Source: Janthinobacterium sp. CG3 (lineage in GTDB: Bacteria > Pseudomonadota > Gammaproteobacteria > Burkholderiales > Burkholderiaceae_D). Taken from it: 64,000 bases of DNA. Each line of letters begins with the position of its first letter. Positions within the stretch are counted from its first letter, which is position 1. The position numbers and the translations under genes were made by a program. A model generated the notes under the pieces. The model was not told the DNA's origin. It worked only from the letters and a program-made list of their open reading frames with translations, and searched no databases. Positions 19,968-29,330 of this stretch are shown here, in pieces. Where the stretch lies: positions 2,661,963-2,725,962 of the forward strand of contig NZ_KB467824.1 in assembly GCF_000344615.1 (NCBI RefSeq), in the 5' to 3' direction.

Positions 19968-20807
19968 TTACGCCTCGACCTTGTCCGAATCGAACTTGAA
20001 GGTCCGCTTCTCGAATTTCAGCTTGGTGGCCGGACCGTACCATTTAAAGAACAGCTTCTCGCCGTCGCCGGATTTTTCCAGGTCGCGCAGCACGCCGTCG
20101 ACCAGTGTTTTCAAGCCGGTTTCGCCCTTCTTGATGCCCAGCGCCAGCGCCTCGGTGCTGATACTTTGCGGCAGCACCAGATAGTCCTTCTGCGCCGCGC
20201 CCAGCTTGGCGAAATTGTTCAGCAGCGAAGCCTCGTCGTCGACATAGCCGGCGCCCTTGCCCTGCTGCAGCGCCAGGTAGGCCTGCACCGTGGTTTCATA
20301 GGTAACCACGTCGACCGACGGCACCGCCTTACGGATGTTCGGCTCCTGCGTGCCGCCTTTGACGGTCAACACTTTTTTCCCGGCCAGCGCGGCCACGGTG
20401 GCGATGTTGCTGCTTTTCTTGACCAGCACCTTTTGGCCGGTGATGAAGGTGGAAATCGAAAAATCGACCAGCGCCTCGCGCTCCCTGTTATGCGTCAGCG
20501 ACGCCGCCAGGATATCCACCCGGCCCTGTTGCAGCTCTGGGATGCGGGCGGCCACCGCCAATTGCTTGATGCCGACCTTGACGCCGAGCTTTTTCGCCAC
20601 CGCGTTGCACAGGTCGACCTCGTAGCCGACGATCTGGCGCGACTTCGGATCGACGAAACTGTTCGGCTCGTCGGTACCGAGCACGCCGCAGACCAGCTCG
20701 CCCTTGGACTTGATATCGGCGAGCTGATCGGCGTGCGCCAGCGGAGCGATAAGCGACCCGGCGGCGACGGCGGCGGCGACGGCGAAACGATGGAAGCGGT
20801 AATGCAT
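19968..20807 (-). CDS. gltI: Periplasmic amino-acid binding protein (GltI type)
   Basis: A 279-residue solute-binding protein of family 3. The signal peptide is MHYRFHRFAVAAAVAAGSLI followed by APLAHA, with cleavage before DQLADIKSKG. The mature part shows GVLGTDEPNSFVDPKSRQIV-GYEVDLCNAVAKKLG, typical of glutamate/aspartate and related polar amino-acid receptors. The ATG at 20807 follows AAGGAGAATCCT; an upstream in-frame codon at 20846 would put 13 polar residues before the signal and is less likely. It is the first gene of the operon with the two permeases and the ATPase. Confidence 0.88.
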   Translation of the reverse strand: MHYRFHRFAVAAAVAAGSLIAPLAHADQLADIKSKGELVCGVLGTDEPNSFVDPKSRQIVGYEVDLCNAVAKKLGVKVGIKQLAVAARIPELQQGRVDILAASLTHNREREALVDFSISTFITGQKVLVKKSSNIATVAALAGKKVLTVKGGTQEPNIRKAVPSVDVVTYETTVQAYLALQQGKGAGYVDDEASLLNNFAKLGAAQKDYLVLPQSISTEALALGIKKGETGLKTLVDGVLRDLEKSGDGEKLFFKWYGPATKLKFEKRTFKFDSDKVEA

Positions 20808-20952
20808 AGGATTCTCCTTGGCGTGATCGGGATGCGCTGATTGCACATGCCCGCCATTAGACCCGACGCCGTTAAGATGGAAAACGAATGGTTTCGCGCA
20901 TCGATATGCGGAAAATGGAAGGAAAACGCAGCGACAAGAAAGCCGAACCTAG

Positions 20953-22275
20953 TTACGTCCCGGCCTGGCCGCCCGGCGGGTTGACCGGCAGGCGTATCGT
21001 GAAGACGGTGCCTTTGCCGACTTCCGAGGCGACCTCGATCTTGCCGCCGTGCTTAGTGACGATGCCATACGACAGCGACAAACCCAGCCCGGTGCCGCTG
21101 CCGACCGGTTTGGTGGTGAAAAACGGCTCGAAGATGCGGTTCAGGTTTTCCGGCGGAATGCCGCCGCCGGTGTCGGCGACCTCAACCCACACCCAATCGT
21201 TGGCGCAGCCGGTGCGAATGGTAATGGTGCCGCGGTCCTTGATGGCGTGGCTGGCGTTGACCAGCAGATTCATGAACACTTGGTTCAGCTGCGACGCCAG
21301 GCATTTCACCGGCGGCAACACGCCATAGTGCTTCTCGACCGCGGCCTTGTACTTGATCTCGTTGGAGACGATGTTCAAGGTAGTGTCGAGGCCGTGGTGC
21401 AGGTCGGCGATTTGCCACTCGGTTTCGCCGACATGGGAGAAATCCTTGAGCGACTGGACGATGTCGCGCACCCGCTTCAAGCCGTCCATCGACTCCCGCA
21501 CCAAGTCGTTGACGTCGTCCCTCAGGAAAGCCAGGTCGGCGCTTTCGCGGATTTGCGCGACGCGTGCGGCCATCTCCGAATTGCCCTTGAGCGTGGCGAT
21601 GGATTGCTCGTACTGGTCGATGACGCCGAACAGCGTCGTCACATACCCTTGCAGCGAACCCATGTTGGAATTGACGAAACCGACCGGATTGTTGATTTCA
21701 TGGGCGATGCCGGCGGCCAACTGGCCGATGGACGCCATCTTCTCCGATTGCAGCAACTGGTCGTGCGCTTCCTGCAGCTTACCGATCAGCAACTGCTGCT
21801 CCTCGCCCTTCGCCTGCAGCGCCTCCTCCATCGTCTTGCGGCTGGTGATGTCGGTGAGCGAGCCGATCACCTCCAGCGGCGCGCCCTGCTCGTCGCGGAT
21901 CAGGCGCAGCGTGTCGTGCATCCACAGATAAGTGCCGTCGCTGGCGCGGAAGCGGTATTCATAAGCGCGCTGGCCCTCGGAAAACACCAGCGCCAGGCTG
22001 GAGAAGATACTCGGCGCGTCGTCCGGGTGGATATGATCGAACCAGAAATTGGGATCGGCCACCATCTCCTCGGGCCGGTAACCCAGCACATTCAAGGCGT
22101 TGTTGCTGACGAAGGTCATCTTGAAGTCGCCGCTGGGCACGGTGCAATAAATGATCGCGGGCGTATTGTCGACCAAATATTGCAACCGAACAATGGGCGA
22201 GGCGGCTTCGCGCGGCGCGGCCACCGGCGCGGCCGGGGCATCGGACGAAAAAAACTCGAATTCCTCAAACTGCAT
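20953..22275 (-). CDS. PAS-domain sensor histidine kinase
   Basis: A 440-residue soluble histidine kinase. A PAS_3-type domain spans about residues 28-150 (GYRPEEMVADPNFWFDHIHP, FRASDGTYLWMHDTLRLIRD). A coiled coil leads to the phospho-histidine in ASIGQLAAGIAHEINNPVGF, and the ATP domain has MNLLVNASHAI, DTGGGIPPENLNRIFEPFFT and GTGLGLSLSYGI. The kinase core is very similar to the kinase at 14413-15873, suggesting gene duplication. The ATG at 22275 is preferred over a TTG 24 bases upstream because GAGG lies at a normal distance before it. No response regulator is adjacent; the gene lies 145 bp upstream of gltI on the same strand. Confidence 0.9.
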   Translation of the reverse strand: MQFEEFEFFSSDAPAAPVAAPREAASPIVRLQYLVDNTPAIIYCTVPSGDFKMTFVSNNALNVLGYRPEEMVADPNFWFDHIHPDDAPSIFSSLALVFSEGQRAYEYRFRASDGTYLWMHDTLRLIRDEQGAPLEVIGSLTDITSRKTMEEALQAKGEEQQLLIGKLQEAHDQLLQSEKMASIGQLAAGIAHEINNPVGFVNSNMGSLQGYVTTLFGVIDQYEQSIATLKGNSEMAARVAQIRESADLAFLRDDVNDLVRESMDGLKRVRDIVQSLKDFSHVGETEWQIADLHHGLDTTLNIVSNEIKYKAAVEKHYGVLPPVKCLASQLNQVFMNLLVNASHAIKDRGTITIRTGCANDWVWVEVADTGGGIPPENLNRIFEPFFTTKPVGSGTGLGLSLSYGIVTKHGGKIEVASEVGKGTVFTIRLPVNPPGGQAGT

Positions 22276-22389
22276 AAGCGGGGCCTCGCTTTGGAGCAAA
22301 TCTGCTGGGTGCGCGCCGCCGCAGTCGGCGGTATCGGGCGGTGCAAGCAGTTTGATTATGCCTCAATTTAATGGCCGGCAAACACAATT

Positions 22390-23250
22390 TTACCGATGCT
22401 CGGCGTAGTCGCGCGGGTCCCGTTGCGGCTCGGGCGGCGCCAGCCACGCGCGCGGATCGACCCGGTAGTATTTCTGCAGTTCGCCATACAGGGCGCCGTG
22501 GCGCTCGGCCATCTGATGCGGCTTTTCAAAGAAGGTTTCCGTGGCGACGGCGAAAAATTCGGCCGGGTTGCTGGCGCCATAGTGGTCCAGCACGCTAGGC
22601 TGGCGGTAAATCGCGTCGTAGCGCAAATTGGCGTAGTCGCGCGACAGCACCGCCGCCCAGCTGTGGTAATTGGCGGCGTCGCCGAGGAAGGGGGCGCCGT
22701 TCGGCGCGCCCGATTCGCTGTCGAGCTGGTGGGCGAATTCGTGCAGGACGACGTTGCTGCCGTCGCTCCAGTCGGCCGCGCCGCGCTGCACATGGTCCCA
22801 CGCCAAGATCACCCTGCCGTCGCCCCACGATTCGCCCAGCAGCCCGTCTTCGGTTTCGGTGATCACGCCGCCGGGGCCGACCTCGCTGCGTTCGACCAGG
22901 AATTCACTCGGGTAGACCAGGATCGTGTGCAATTCCGGGTACACCTTGGTGTGCCGGTTCAGCAACAGCAGGCAGGCCTGGCCGGCGATCGTCAGGCGCA
23001 TCTCGTCGTCGACCTCGAGTCCGTCGCAACCGATGAAGCGCTTCTGATACAAAAATTGCGCGACCAGGCGTTGCAACTGGGCCTGCAACGCGGCCGGCAT
23101 GCGCGCGTAGATCGGCACATTGCGGCCCAGGATGTCGAGGGCGCCCGCCGGCAGCGGACGCGCCAGCGCCCGCTTCAGGCGCCAGCGCGGCAGCCATAGC
23201 GGCAGCGCGATAATCAGCGCCGTCACGCCAATCCAGATCAGCGCCTCCAT
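22390..23250 (-). CDS. mtfA: MtfA-family zinc peptidase
   Basis: A 286-residue protein. Residues about 2-22 form a membrane helix (ALIWIGVTALIIALPLWLPR), which E. coli MtfA lacks. The core contains the zinc motif HEFAHQLD (HExxH) followed by SESGAPNGAPFL and the third-ligand region ASNPAEFFAVATETFFE. In E. coli MtfA binds the repressor Mlc and so affects glucose uptake; it is also an aminopeptidase. Whether Mlc exists here cannot be seen. The start at 23250 follows GGGCGGCGTTCTG; a 34-codon extension upstream has no ribosome site. Confidence 0.85.
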   Translation of the reverse strand: MEALIWIGVTALIIALPLWLPRWRLKRALARPLPAGALDILGRNVPIYARMPAALQAQLQRLVAQFLYQKRFIGCDGLEVDDEMRLTIAGQACLLLLNRHTKVYPELHTILVYPSEFLVERSEVGPGGVITETEDGLLGESWGDGRVILAWDHVQRGAADWSDGSNVVLHEFAHQLDSESGAPNGAPFLGDAANYHSWAAVLSRDYANLRYDAIYRQPSVLDHYGASNPAEFFAVATETFFEKPHQMAERHGALYGELQKYYRVDPRAWLAPPEPQRDPRDYAEHR

Positions 23251-23426
23251 CAGAACGCCGCCCTGGCGCGGGACGGCGGAGTCAACGGGGCAATGGCAGG
23301 CAACATGGGATTCCTTTGAGTCGGGATCGGACGATCGCAGTATCGTCCGCATTCCCGGCTAAATGGGGCTTGCTTGTCGACATTTCAATTCGCGGTGTCG
23401 TAATTCATTTGCGAGCGGCAACGCAA

Positions 23427-23451
23427 ACAGCCGGGCGCGCCGCCCGGCTGT
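23427..23451 (-). terminator. Hairpin terminator after the winged-helix gene
   Basis: A perfect 10-bp stem ACAGCCGGGC/GCCCGGCTGT around GCGCC, followed on the minus strand by a short T-rich stretch (TTTGCGTT). It begins 51 bp after the stop codon of the gene at 23502-24131. Confidence 0.65.
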
Positions 23452-23501
23452 CATCGCGCCATCGGGCGCGAGGGGTGGCGGCCACATGGCCGCCTGCGCG
23501 T

Positions 23502-24131
23502 TTAGTCGCTTTTTTGCTGCGACGGTGCCGAGCCGAACAAGGCGGCGACCAGCGGGTCGCGCATCACCGGACCGCGGTTGACGCGAATCGCATAGTGGGT
23601 ATCGTCGGCCAGGATATGGAAATGACGACCGTTGCCCGCCATGCTCTGCTCGCGCAGACCCGGACGGTCCTTGCGCGGCGCCGCGCCTTCGCGCTTTGGC
23701 TGTACGATGGCGGCCAGGAAGGCGCGCACACGCTCCGGATCGGGCGTCAGCTGGTAGACGGCCTTGCCCAGGTAGGTTGCAGTGCCTTCGATGTAGCGCG
23801 CCAGTTCGATAACGCCGGCATCGCGCAAGTCGCGGATGTATTTGCGGGCGCCGGACGGCGAAAATTTCAGGAACCAGGCGATTTCATCGGCCAGCATTTC
23901 GTGCAGCGACAATTCACCGATCAGCTTTTGCATGTTTTCAATGCGGCGCAGCGTGGCCGAGGTGGAGCGCACGCGCTCGATCGGCGCCATCGAAAGCGGG
24001 GCGCGGGGCGGCACCGGCGCGGCGCGGTCGACCAGCGTCAGTTGCGTAGAGCGCTCGGCGCCGCTATTGTCCTGGTGCGCTGCTTTCGTGTCGCCGGGTG
24101 CTGGGGCGTGAGACTGTCTCATTGCATGCAT
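23502..24131 (-). CDS. Winged-helix DNA-binding protein of unknown role
   Basis: A 209-residue protein. Residues about 65-120 look like a winged helix: IENMQKLIGELSLHEMLADE, then WFLKFSPSGARKYIRDLRDA and the wing VIELARYIEGTATYLGKAVY. The ends are polar and probably unstructured. Similar Oxalobacteraceae proteins are annotated only as hypothetical. The ATG at 24131 follows TTAGGAGTATTCAC. It is single, ending in a terminator, with a 694-bp non-coding region upstream that may contain its control sites. Confidence 0.7.
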   Translation of the reverse strand: MHAMRQSHAPAPGDTKAAHQDNSGAERSTQLTLVDRAAPVPPRAPLSMAPIERVRSTSATLRRIENMQKLIGELSLHEMLADEIAWFLKFSPSGARKYIRDLRDAGVIELARYIEGTATYLGKAVYQLTPDPERVRAFLAAIVQPKREGAAPRKDRPGLREQSMAGNGRHFHILADDTHYAIRVNRGPVMRDPLVAALFGSAPSQQKSD

Positions 24132-24825
24132 GTGAATACTCCTAAATAAATCGATAGCAAATAGTCGGAATCAGCTCCATGTCGACAAGTTCTGGGTCGA
24201 CCGGCCACATCCATCTCCGACTTCTGACGCCAGAATGCCAGCGGCAAGCGTTCCGGTCTGTGCGGCAACGAACATAAGAGCCAATTAATTAATGTTGCCT
24301 ACGTAATAGCGTTTAGAAATGACCGATGCAGCGGTGCTACAGCGGGTGCGCGTCGCCTCTTCTTATCGGCGCCCACGCCTGCGCCGTAGTATGTGGACGC
24401 GGACTGATGAAGATGCTGAAGGCGCGGGAAACGCAACAACCAGACACGGGAGCTGAACCGGGGACGGACGGTACACCACCCATCATTACGCTTGCGCAGG
24501 CCGGATGAGTGAAGCGCAATCGTCCATCGGCCGTCGGGTAAAAGGTCCGCCCCCTTTGGCCCGCGCCTCCGATTGATACGACGTCTTTGCTTGCAATATT
24601 CATTAATGTAGTATATTCATCAATACTTAACTTTTACTTAACTCAACCTTTTTCTACTTTTGTTCGAAATGTTGCGCTGTGTGCGTTTCCGAACAGAACA
24701 ACTGATCTGGCTTGGGTATGCTCACTCCAGTTATTACACGGGCCAAGCCGCAGTTGCCGCGCTTGTCGGCGGCCCGCGGCGCTGTGCACATCCCGTGCCC
24801 TGCCACACTCATTTAAGGATCTATC
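24132..24825. other. 694-bp intergenic region
   Basis: No convincing gene was found; short ORFs here overlap a repeat and have no ribosome sites. The part 24580-24665 is strikingly A+T-rich (AATATTCATTAATGTAGTAT) and is the likely promoter region for the collagen-like lipoprotein downstream. A repeat related to the copy at 56922 lies at 24496-24525. Confidence 0.6.
24496..24525. repeat. Dispersed GGATTAGC/AAGCGTAAT-type repeat, copy 1
   Basis: GCAGGCCGGATGAGTGAAGC followed by GCAATCGTCC matches 20 of 30 bases of the element at 56922-56951. Both are imperfect palindromes in non-coding DNA, resembling the GTAGGTCGGATTAGC family seen widely in proteobacterial intergenic regions. Confidence 0.45.
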
Positions 24826-25113
24826 ATGAAAAAATATTCACTCATCCTCATCGCCCTCGTTGCAACCCTTGGTCTGACCGCTTGCGAAAAGACCGTGAAC
24901 AACCCAGCCCCAGTGGCCGCCACGGATACCGTGGTCGTGCCAGTACCGGTAGCCGTAGCTGGCCCGGCAGGTGCGCCTGGCAAGGATGGCGCCTCGGGCA
25001 CCTCCGGCGCGACTGGCGCCACCGGCGCAACCGGCGATGCCGGCGCCACCGGCGAAAAAGGCAAAACCGGCGACACCGTGATCGTCGTGCCTGAATCGAA
25101 GGAATCGAAGTAA
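24826..25113 (+). CDS. Small lipoprotein with collagen-like Gly-X-Y repeat
   Basis: A 95-residue predicted lipoprotein. The signal MKKYSLILIALVATLGLTAC has lipobox LTAC with Cys20. A valine/proline-rich linker (TDTVVVPVPVAVA) is followed by about 13 uninterrupted Gly-X-Y triplets (from GPAGAPGKDGASGTSGATGA to GEKGKTGDT), then a short tail VIVVPESKESK. Such repeats form collagen-like triple helices, so the protein is probably a trimeric surface or periplasmic stalk. The ATG follows AAGGATCTATC. The region upstream is A+T-rich. A 9-bp stem-loop lies 13 bp downstream. Confidence 0.85.
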   Translation: MKKYSLILIALVATLGLTACEKTVNNPAPVAATDTVVVPVPVAVAGPAGAPGKDGASGTSGATGATGATGDAGATGEKGKTGDTVIVVPESKESK

Positions 25114-25126
25114 TATAGGTAGCAAG

Positions 25127-25150
25127 GCAAGCGCCCACCGTGGCGCTTGC
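25127..25150 (+). terminator. Stem-loop after the collagen-like lipoprotein gene
   Basis: A perfect 9-bp stem GCAAGCGCC/GGCGCTTGC with loop CACCGT. It lacks a following T tract, so it may stabilise the 3' end or work with Rho rather than terminate alone. The rest of the 368-bp gap to the next gene shows no gene. Confidence 0.5.
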
Positions 25151-25481
25151 AGCAACCGGCCTGAACATCGCGCCGCCGCCACCATGCGGCGGCGCGTTGC
25201 GTTCAACGGTGCTTTTCATATTCGATCCGCAGCGGTCGACTTAGTTCAAGCAATTCCCTCCCCCATGCGTGCGGCAATCCAGACGCGATGTCGGCAGTTT
25301 GTGCGAATGCACAGAAACGGCCCGTTTTCGCCTTCCCGCGCCGCGCCGCATAGTTCTTTTAGATCAATCACTTAACCATTCCTCTGCCGTCCTGTCGCTT
25401 GGCACGGAAGATGCTTTTAGTTCTATGCAGTCGCCCCAGAGCGGCAACGCGAAAACTATTCAATCTGACTGGAGAAGACAC

Positions 25482-26486
25482 ATGGCAACAAGCACAGCAA
25501 TGAAAGCGTTTTTCAACACCAGGGCCGTCGCCGCCGCGTTCGCGCTGGCCGCCTGCCTGCCGCTGGCGGCCCAGGCCGCCGACGTGGTACGCCTCGGCAA
25601 TTTGAAGTTCGCCCACTACGGCGCCGTCGCCTACATGAAGGAAATCGCGCCGAAATACAATTTGAAAATCGAGGAACGCATCTTTTCCAAGGGACTCGAC
25701 ATCGTGCCCGCCATCATCGCCGGCGAAATCGACGTCTCGGCCAGCGCGCTCGAGGCCGCCATTTCCGGGCGCGCCAGCGGCGTGCCGGTGTACCTGGTCG
25801 GCGGCTTCGCCAAGGGCGGCGTGCGCATCGTCGGCCGGCCCGAGCTGAACCTTCGCAGCATTGCCGACCTGAAGGGCAAAAAGGTCGGCGTCACCCGCGG
25901 CGGCCCGCAGGAAATCCTGTTGTTCTCCGAACTGGCCAAAAACCAGATGAGCTGGTCGGACAAGCCGGGCAAGGACGTGCTCATCATGTACATGGGCTAC
26001 CCCGACCTGAACCAGGCCCTGCTGACCAAGGACATCGACGCGATGAGCCAGTCCGAGCCGTATTCGACCCAGGCCATCCATAAAAAATACGGCAGCGAAA
26101 TCATGAAGCCGTATCAAACCGCGCTGGGCGAGCCGGTGCGCGCGCTGGTGATGTCGGAAAAAATGTACAAGGAAAAACGCGACGTCGCCGAGCGCTTCAT
26201 GCAGTGCTTCGTCGCGGCGACCCGGATGTTCATCGCCGATCCGCTGCTGGCCGAGAAATACGTGCGCGAATCGATGTTCAAGAACCAGGTCAGCTCCGAC
26301 GACTACCGCGACGCGATGGCCAACGCCAGCTTCACCGAGGACATTTCGCTCAGCCACGTGCAGTTGACCACCGACTACATGGTCAAGTTCGGCGTCGGCC
26401 GGATGACGGCGGCGCCGGCGGCCAAGGACTGGGTCAAGCTCGACCTGCTGGAGGCGGCCAAGAAAACCGTTTCCGCCGCCAAATAA
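25482..26486 (+). CDS. NitT/TauT-type ABC transporter substrate-binding protein
   Basis: A 334-residue periplasmic receptor. Its signal peptide runs through AVAAAFALAACLPLAAQA, with cleavage before ADVVRLG. The mature part, LGNLKFAHYGAVAYMKEIAP and DIVPAIIAGEIDVSASALEA, is typical of receptors for sulfonates, nitrate, taurine or related small anions and aromatic acids. The ATG at 25482 follows GGAGAAGACAC; the longer reading frame to 25269 has no ribosome site. It begins a row with a permease, an ATPase and an acyl-CoA dehydrogenase, which suggests an organic acid as substrate, but the ligand cannot be named. Confidence 0.87.
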   Translation: MATSTAMKAFFNTRAVAAAFALAACLPLAAQAADVVRLGNLKFAHYGAVAYMKEIAPKYNLKIEERIFSKGLDIVPAIIAGEIDVSASALEAAISGRASGVPVYLVGGFAKGGVRIVGRPELNLRSIADLKGKKVGVTRGGPQEILLFSELAKNQMSWSDKPGKDVLIMYMGYPDLNQALLTKDIDAMSQSEPYSTQAIHKKYGSEIMKPYQTALGEPVRALVMSEKMYKEKRDVAERFMQCFVAATRMFIADPLLAEKYVRESMFKNQVSSDDYRDAMANASFTEDISLSHVQLTTDYMVKFGVGRMTAAPAAKDWVKLDLLEAAKKTVSAAK

Positions 26487-26498
26487 GGAGGCAAGGCG

Positions 26499-27323
26499 AT
26501 GAACACCCTCTTCCTGAAACGCCTGCTGCACGGTGCCGCCGTGCCGCTGGCCGCGCTGCTGCTGTGGCAGGCGTTGTCCGCCTTCGGCTGGATCAACCCG
26601 CAAATCCTGCCGTCGCCGGTGGCGGTGGCCGTCAAATGGGGCCAATACCTGGCGCCGCTGGAGGCCTACCAGCCCGAGGCCGGCAACTATCTGCTGTGGA
26701 TGCTATCGGGCGAATTGCCGCACGACGCCTGGGCCAGCCTGTCGCGCGTGCTCGGCGGCTTCGCCATCGGCGCCGGCCTGGCGCTGCCGCTCGGTTTGCT
26801 GATGGGCACCAACCAGGCCGTCTACAAGCTGTTCGACCCGCTGGTGCAAATCCTGCGGCCGATTCCGCCGATCGCCTACATCCCGCTGGCGATCCTGTGG
26901 TTCGGCCTGGGCAACCCGCCGGCCTTCTTCCTCATCAGCATCGGCTCCTTCTTCCCGGTGCTGATGAACACCATCGCCGGCGTGCGCCAGGTCGACGGCA
27001 TCTACATCCGCGCCGCGCGCAACCTCGGCGCCGGCCAGATGACGATGTTCCGCCGCGTCATCCTGCCGGCCGCCACGCCCTACATCCTGGCCGGCGCCCG
27101 CATCGGCATGGGCACCGCCTTCATCGTCGTCATCGTCGCCGAAATGATCGCCGTCAACAACGGCCTGGGCTTCCGCATCCTCGAGGCGCGCGAATACTTC
27201 TGGTCGGACAAAATCATCGCCGGCATGTTTACCATCGGCTTCTTCGGCCTGGCCATCGACACCGCCATGAACGCGCTGAACAGCCACTTGCTGAAATGGC
27301 ACCGCGGCCTCGACCACAACTAG
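26499..27323 (+). CDS. NitT/TauT-type ABC transporter permease
   Basis: A 274-residue inner-membrane permease related to SsuC/TauC. Membrane helices include GAAVPLAALLLWQALSAFGW, IGAGLALPLGLLMGTNQAVY and YIPLAILWFGLGNPPAFFLI. The EAA-type ATPase contact is in RAARNLGAGQMTMFRRVILP. It lies 12 bp after the receptor gene with AAGGAGGCAAGGCG before the ATG. Confidence 0.88.
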   Translation: MNTLFLKRLLHGAAVPLAALLLWQALSAFGWINPQILPSPVAVAVKWGQYLAPLEAYQPEAGNYLLWMLSGELPHDAWASLSRVLGGFAIGAGLALPLGLLMGTNQAVYKLFDPLVQILRPIPPIAYIPLAILWFGLGNPPAFFLISIGSFFPVLMNTIAGVRQVDGIYIRAARNLGAGQMTMFRRVILPAATPYILAGARIGMGTAFIVVIVAEMIAVNNGLGFRILEAREYFWSDKIIAGMFTIGFFGLAIDTAMNALNSHLLKWHRGLDHN

Positions 27324-27331
27324 GAACCGCC

Positions 27332-28123
27332 ATGACAACCATCCACATCAACGCAGTCAACAAAATTTTCGCCGGCCAGGGCGGCGACGTCGTCGCGCTC
27401 AAGGACATCAACCTGGAGATCGCCAGCGGCGAATTCATCTGCCTGCTGGGGCCGTCGGGCTGCGGCAAGTCGACGCTGCTCAACGCCATCGCCGGCTTCT
27501 CGCGCCCGAGCTCCGGGCGGATTTTGGCCGACGCCAAGCCGATCACCGAACCCGGCCCCGACCGCGGCATGGTGTTCCAGGAGTACGCGCTATTCCCTTG
27601 GATGACGATCGAGAGCAACATCGCCTTCGGCCTGGAGATCGCCGGACGCAGCCCGGCGCAGATCAAGGAGCGCGTCGACATGTTGCTCGACATGCTGGGC
27701 CTGCGGGACTTCCGCGCGCGCTTCCCGAAAGACTTGTCGGGCGGCATGCGCCAGCGCGTCGCCATCGCCCGCGTGCTGGCGCTGGACTCGCCGATCATGC
27801 TGATGGACGAACCCTTCGGCGCGCTCGACGCCCTGACCCGGCGCAACCTGCAGGACGAGTTGCTGAAAATCTGGAAGGTGTTCGGCACCACCATCGTCTT
27901 CGTCACGCACAGCATCGAGGAATCCATTTACCTTGCCGACCGCACCATCGTCATGACGTACCGGCCCGGCACCGTCAAACGCGACGTGCCGATCACGCTG
28001 GCGCGCCCGCGCGATCCGAGCGACCCGGAATTCAACCGCATCAAGCGCATGTTGGGCGAAATGGTGATGCAGGAGCAACAACGCCACCACAACGCCGAAT
28101 TGATGGTCGGCACCGCAGACTAA
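27332..28123 (+). CDS. NitT/TauT-type ABC transporter ATPase
   Basis: A 263-residue ATPase related to SsuB/TauB. Walker A GPSGCGKST (about 42-50), Q loop in MVFQEYALFPWMT, signature LSGGMRQR, Walker B IMLMDEPFGALDA and H-loop VTHSIEES are intact. It starts 8 bp after the permease stop. The C-terminus has a helical tail (MLGEMVMQEQQRHHNAELMV). Confidence 0.9.
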   Translation: MTTIHINAVNKIFAGQGGDVVALKDINLEIASGEFICLLGPSGCGKSTLLNAIAGFSRPSSGRILADAKPITEPGPDRGMVFQEYALFPWMTIESNIAFGLEIAGRSPAQIKERVDMLLDMLGLRDFRARFPKDLSGGMRQRVAIARVLALDSPIMLMDEPFGALDALTRRNLQDELLKIWKVFGTTIVFVTHSIEESIYLADRTIVMTYRPGTVKRDVPITLARPRDPSDPEFNRIKRMLGEMVMQEQQRHHNAELMVGTAD

Positions 28124-28141
28124 TAGACAACGGAGACAAAC

Positions 28142-29323
28142 ATGACAGCAAAACCGAGTTTCAAATGGGACGATCCGCTGTTGCTGGCCAGCCAGCTCAG
28201 CGACGACGAACGCATGGTCGCCGAGGCGGCGCGCGCCTACTGCCAGGACCGGCTGCAGCCGCGCATCGTCGAGGCCTTCCGCCACGAAAAAATGGACACG
28301 GCGATCTTCCGTGAAATGGGCGAACTGGGCCTGCTGGGCGCGACCATTCCAAGCGAATACGGCGGCTCCGGCCTGAACTACGTCAGCTACGGCCTGATCG
28401 CCCGCGAAGTCGAACGCGTCGACTCCGGCTACCGCTCGATGATGAGCGTGCAGTCGTCGCTGGTGATGGTGCCGATCTACCAGTTCGGCACCGAGCAGCA
28501 GCGCCGGAAATACCTGCCGAAGCTGGCGAGCGGCGAATGGATAGGCTGCTTCGGCCTGACCGAGCCGAACCACGGCTCCGACCCCGGTTCGATGATCACC
28601 CGCGCCAAAACAGTACCGGGCGGCTATGCCTTGTCGGGCGCCAAGATGTGGATCACCAACTCGCCGGTGGCTGACGTGTTCGTGGTCTGGGCCAAGGACG
28701 ACGAGGGCGCGATCCGCGGCTTCGTGCTGGACAAGGGCATGGCCGGGCTGAGCGCGCCGGCGATCCACGGCAAGTTCGGCCTGCGCGCCTCGGTCACCGG
28801 CGAAATCGTCATGGACAATGTGTTCTGCCCGGAAGAGAACGCGTTCCCCGACGTGCGCGGCCTGAAGGGGCCGTTCACCTGCCTGAATTCGGCGCGCTAC
28901 GGCATCGCCTGGGGCGCGCTGGGCGCGGCCGAGGATTGCTGGCACCGCGCCCGCCAGTACGTGCTCGACCGCCAGCAGTTCGGCCGGCCGCTGGCCGCCA
29001 ACCAGCTGGTGCAAAAGAAGCTGGCCGACATGCAGACCGAAATCACGCTGGGCCTGCAAGGCTGTTTGCAACTGGGACGCATGAAGGACGCCGGCACCGC
29101 CGCCGTGGAAATCACCTCCATGATGAAGCGCAACTCCTGCGGCAAATCGCTGGATATCGCGCGGGTCGCCCGCGACATGCTGGGCGGTAACGGCATATCC
29201 GACGAATACGGCGTCATCCGCCACATGGTCAACCTGGAGGTGGTCAACACCTACGAAGGCACGCACGACGTGCACGCGCTGATCCTGGGCCGCGCCCAAA
29301 CCGGCATCCAGGCGTTCTCGTAA
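28142..29323 (+). CDS. gcdH: Glutaryl-CoA dehydrogenase-like acyl-CoA dehydrogenase
   Basis: A 393-residue FAD enzyme. Features of GcdH: substrate-binding region [23 protein letters not shown]-binding [14 protein letters not shown] and [11 protein letters not shown], and the catalytic glutamate in [20 protein letters not shown]. GcdH oxidises and decarboxylates glutaryl-CoA to crotonyl-CoA in lysine, tryptophan and benzoyl-CoA breakdown. The gene follows the ABC ATPase by 18 bp with a GGAGACAAAC ribosome site and is probably co-transcribed, which links the transporter to a dicarboxylate or aromatic acid whose catabolism passes through glutaryl-CoA. A partner CoA-transferase is not in the window. 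Confidence 0.85.
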   Translation: MTAKPSFKWDDPLLLASQLSDDERMVAEAARAYCQDRLQPRIVEAFRHEKMDTAIFREMGELGLLGATIPSEYGGSGLNYVSYGLIAREVERVDSGYRSMMSVQSSLVMVPIYQFGTEQQRRKYLPKLASGEWIGCFGLTEPNHGSDPGSMITRAKTVPGGYALSGAKMWITNSPVADVFVVWAKDDEGAIRGFVLDKGMAGLSAPAIHGKFGLRASVTGEIVMDNVFCPEENAFPDVRGLKGPFTCLNSARYGIAWGALGAAEDCWHRARQYVLDRQQFGRPLAANQLVQKKLADMQTEITLGLQGCLQLGRMKDAGTAAVEITSMMKRNSCGKSLDIARVARDMLGGNGISDEYGVIRHMVNLEVVNTYEGTHDVHALILGRAQTGIQAFS

Positions 29324-29330
29324 AAAACCC

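Noticed and set aside
24326-24508. Small ORF in the intergenic region before the collagen-like gene
   Set aside because: No ribosome site, overlaps a dispersed repeat, and no recognisable protein.
25127-25150. Rho-independent terminator with certainty
   Set aside because: The stem is good but no T tract follows, so it is kept only as a stem-loop.
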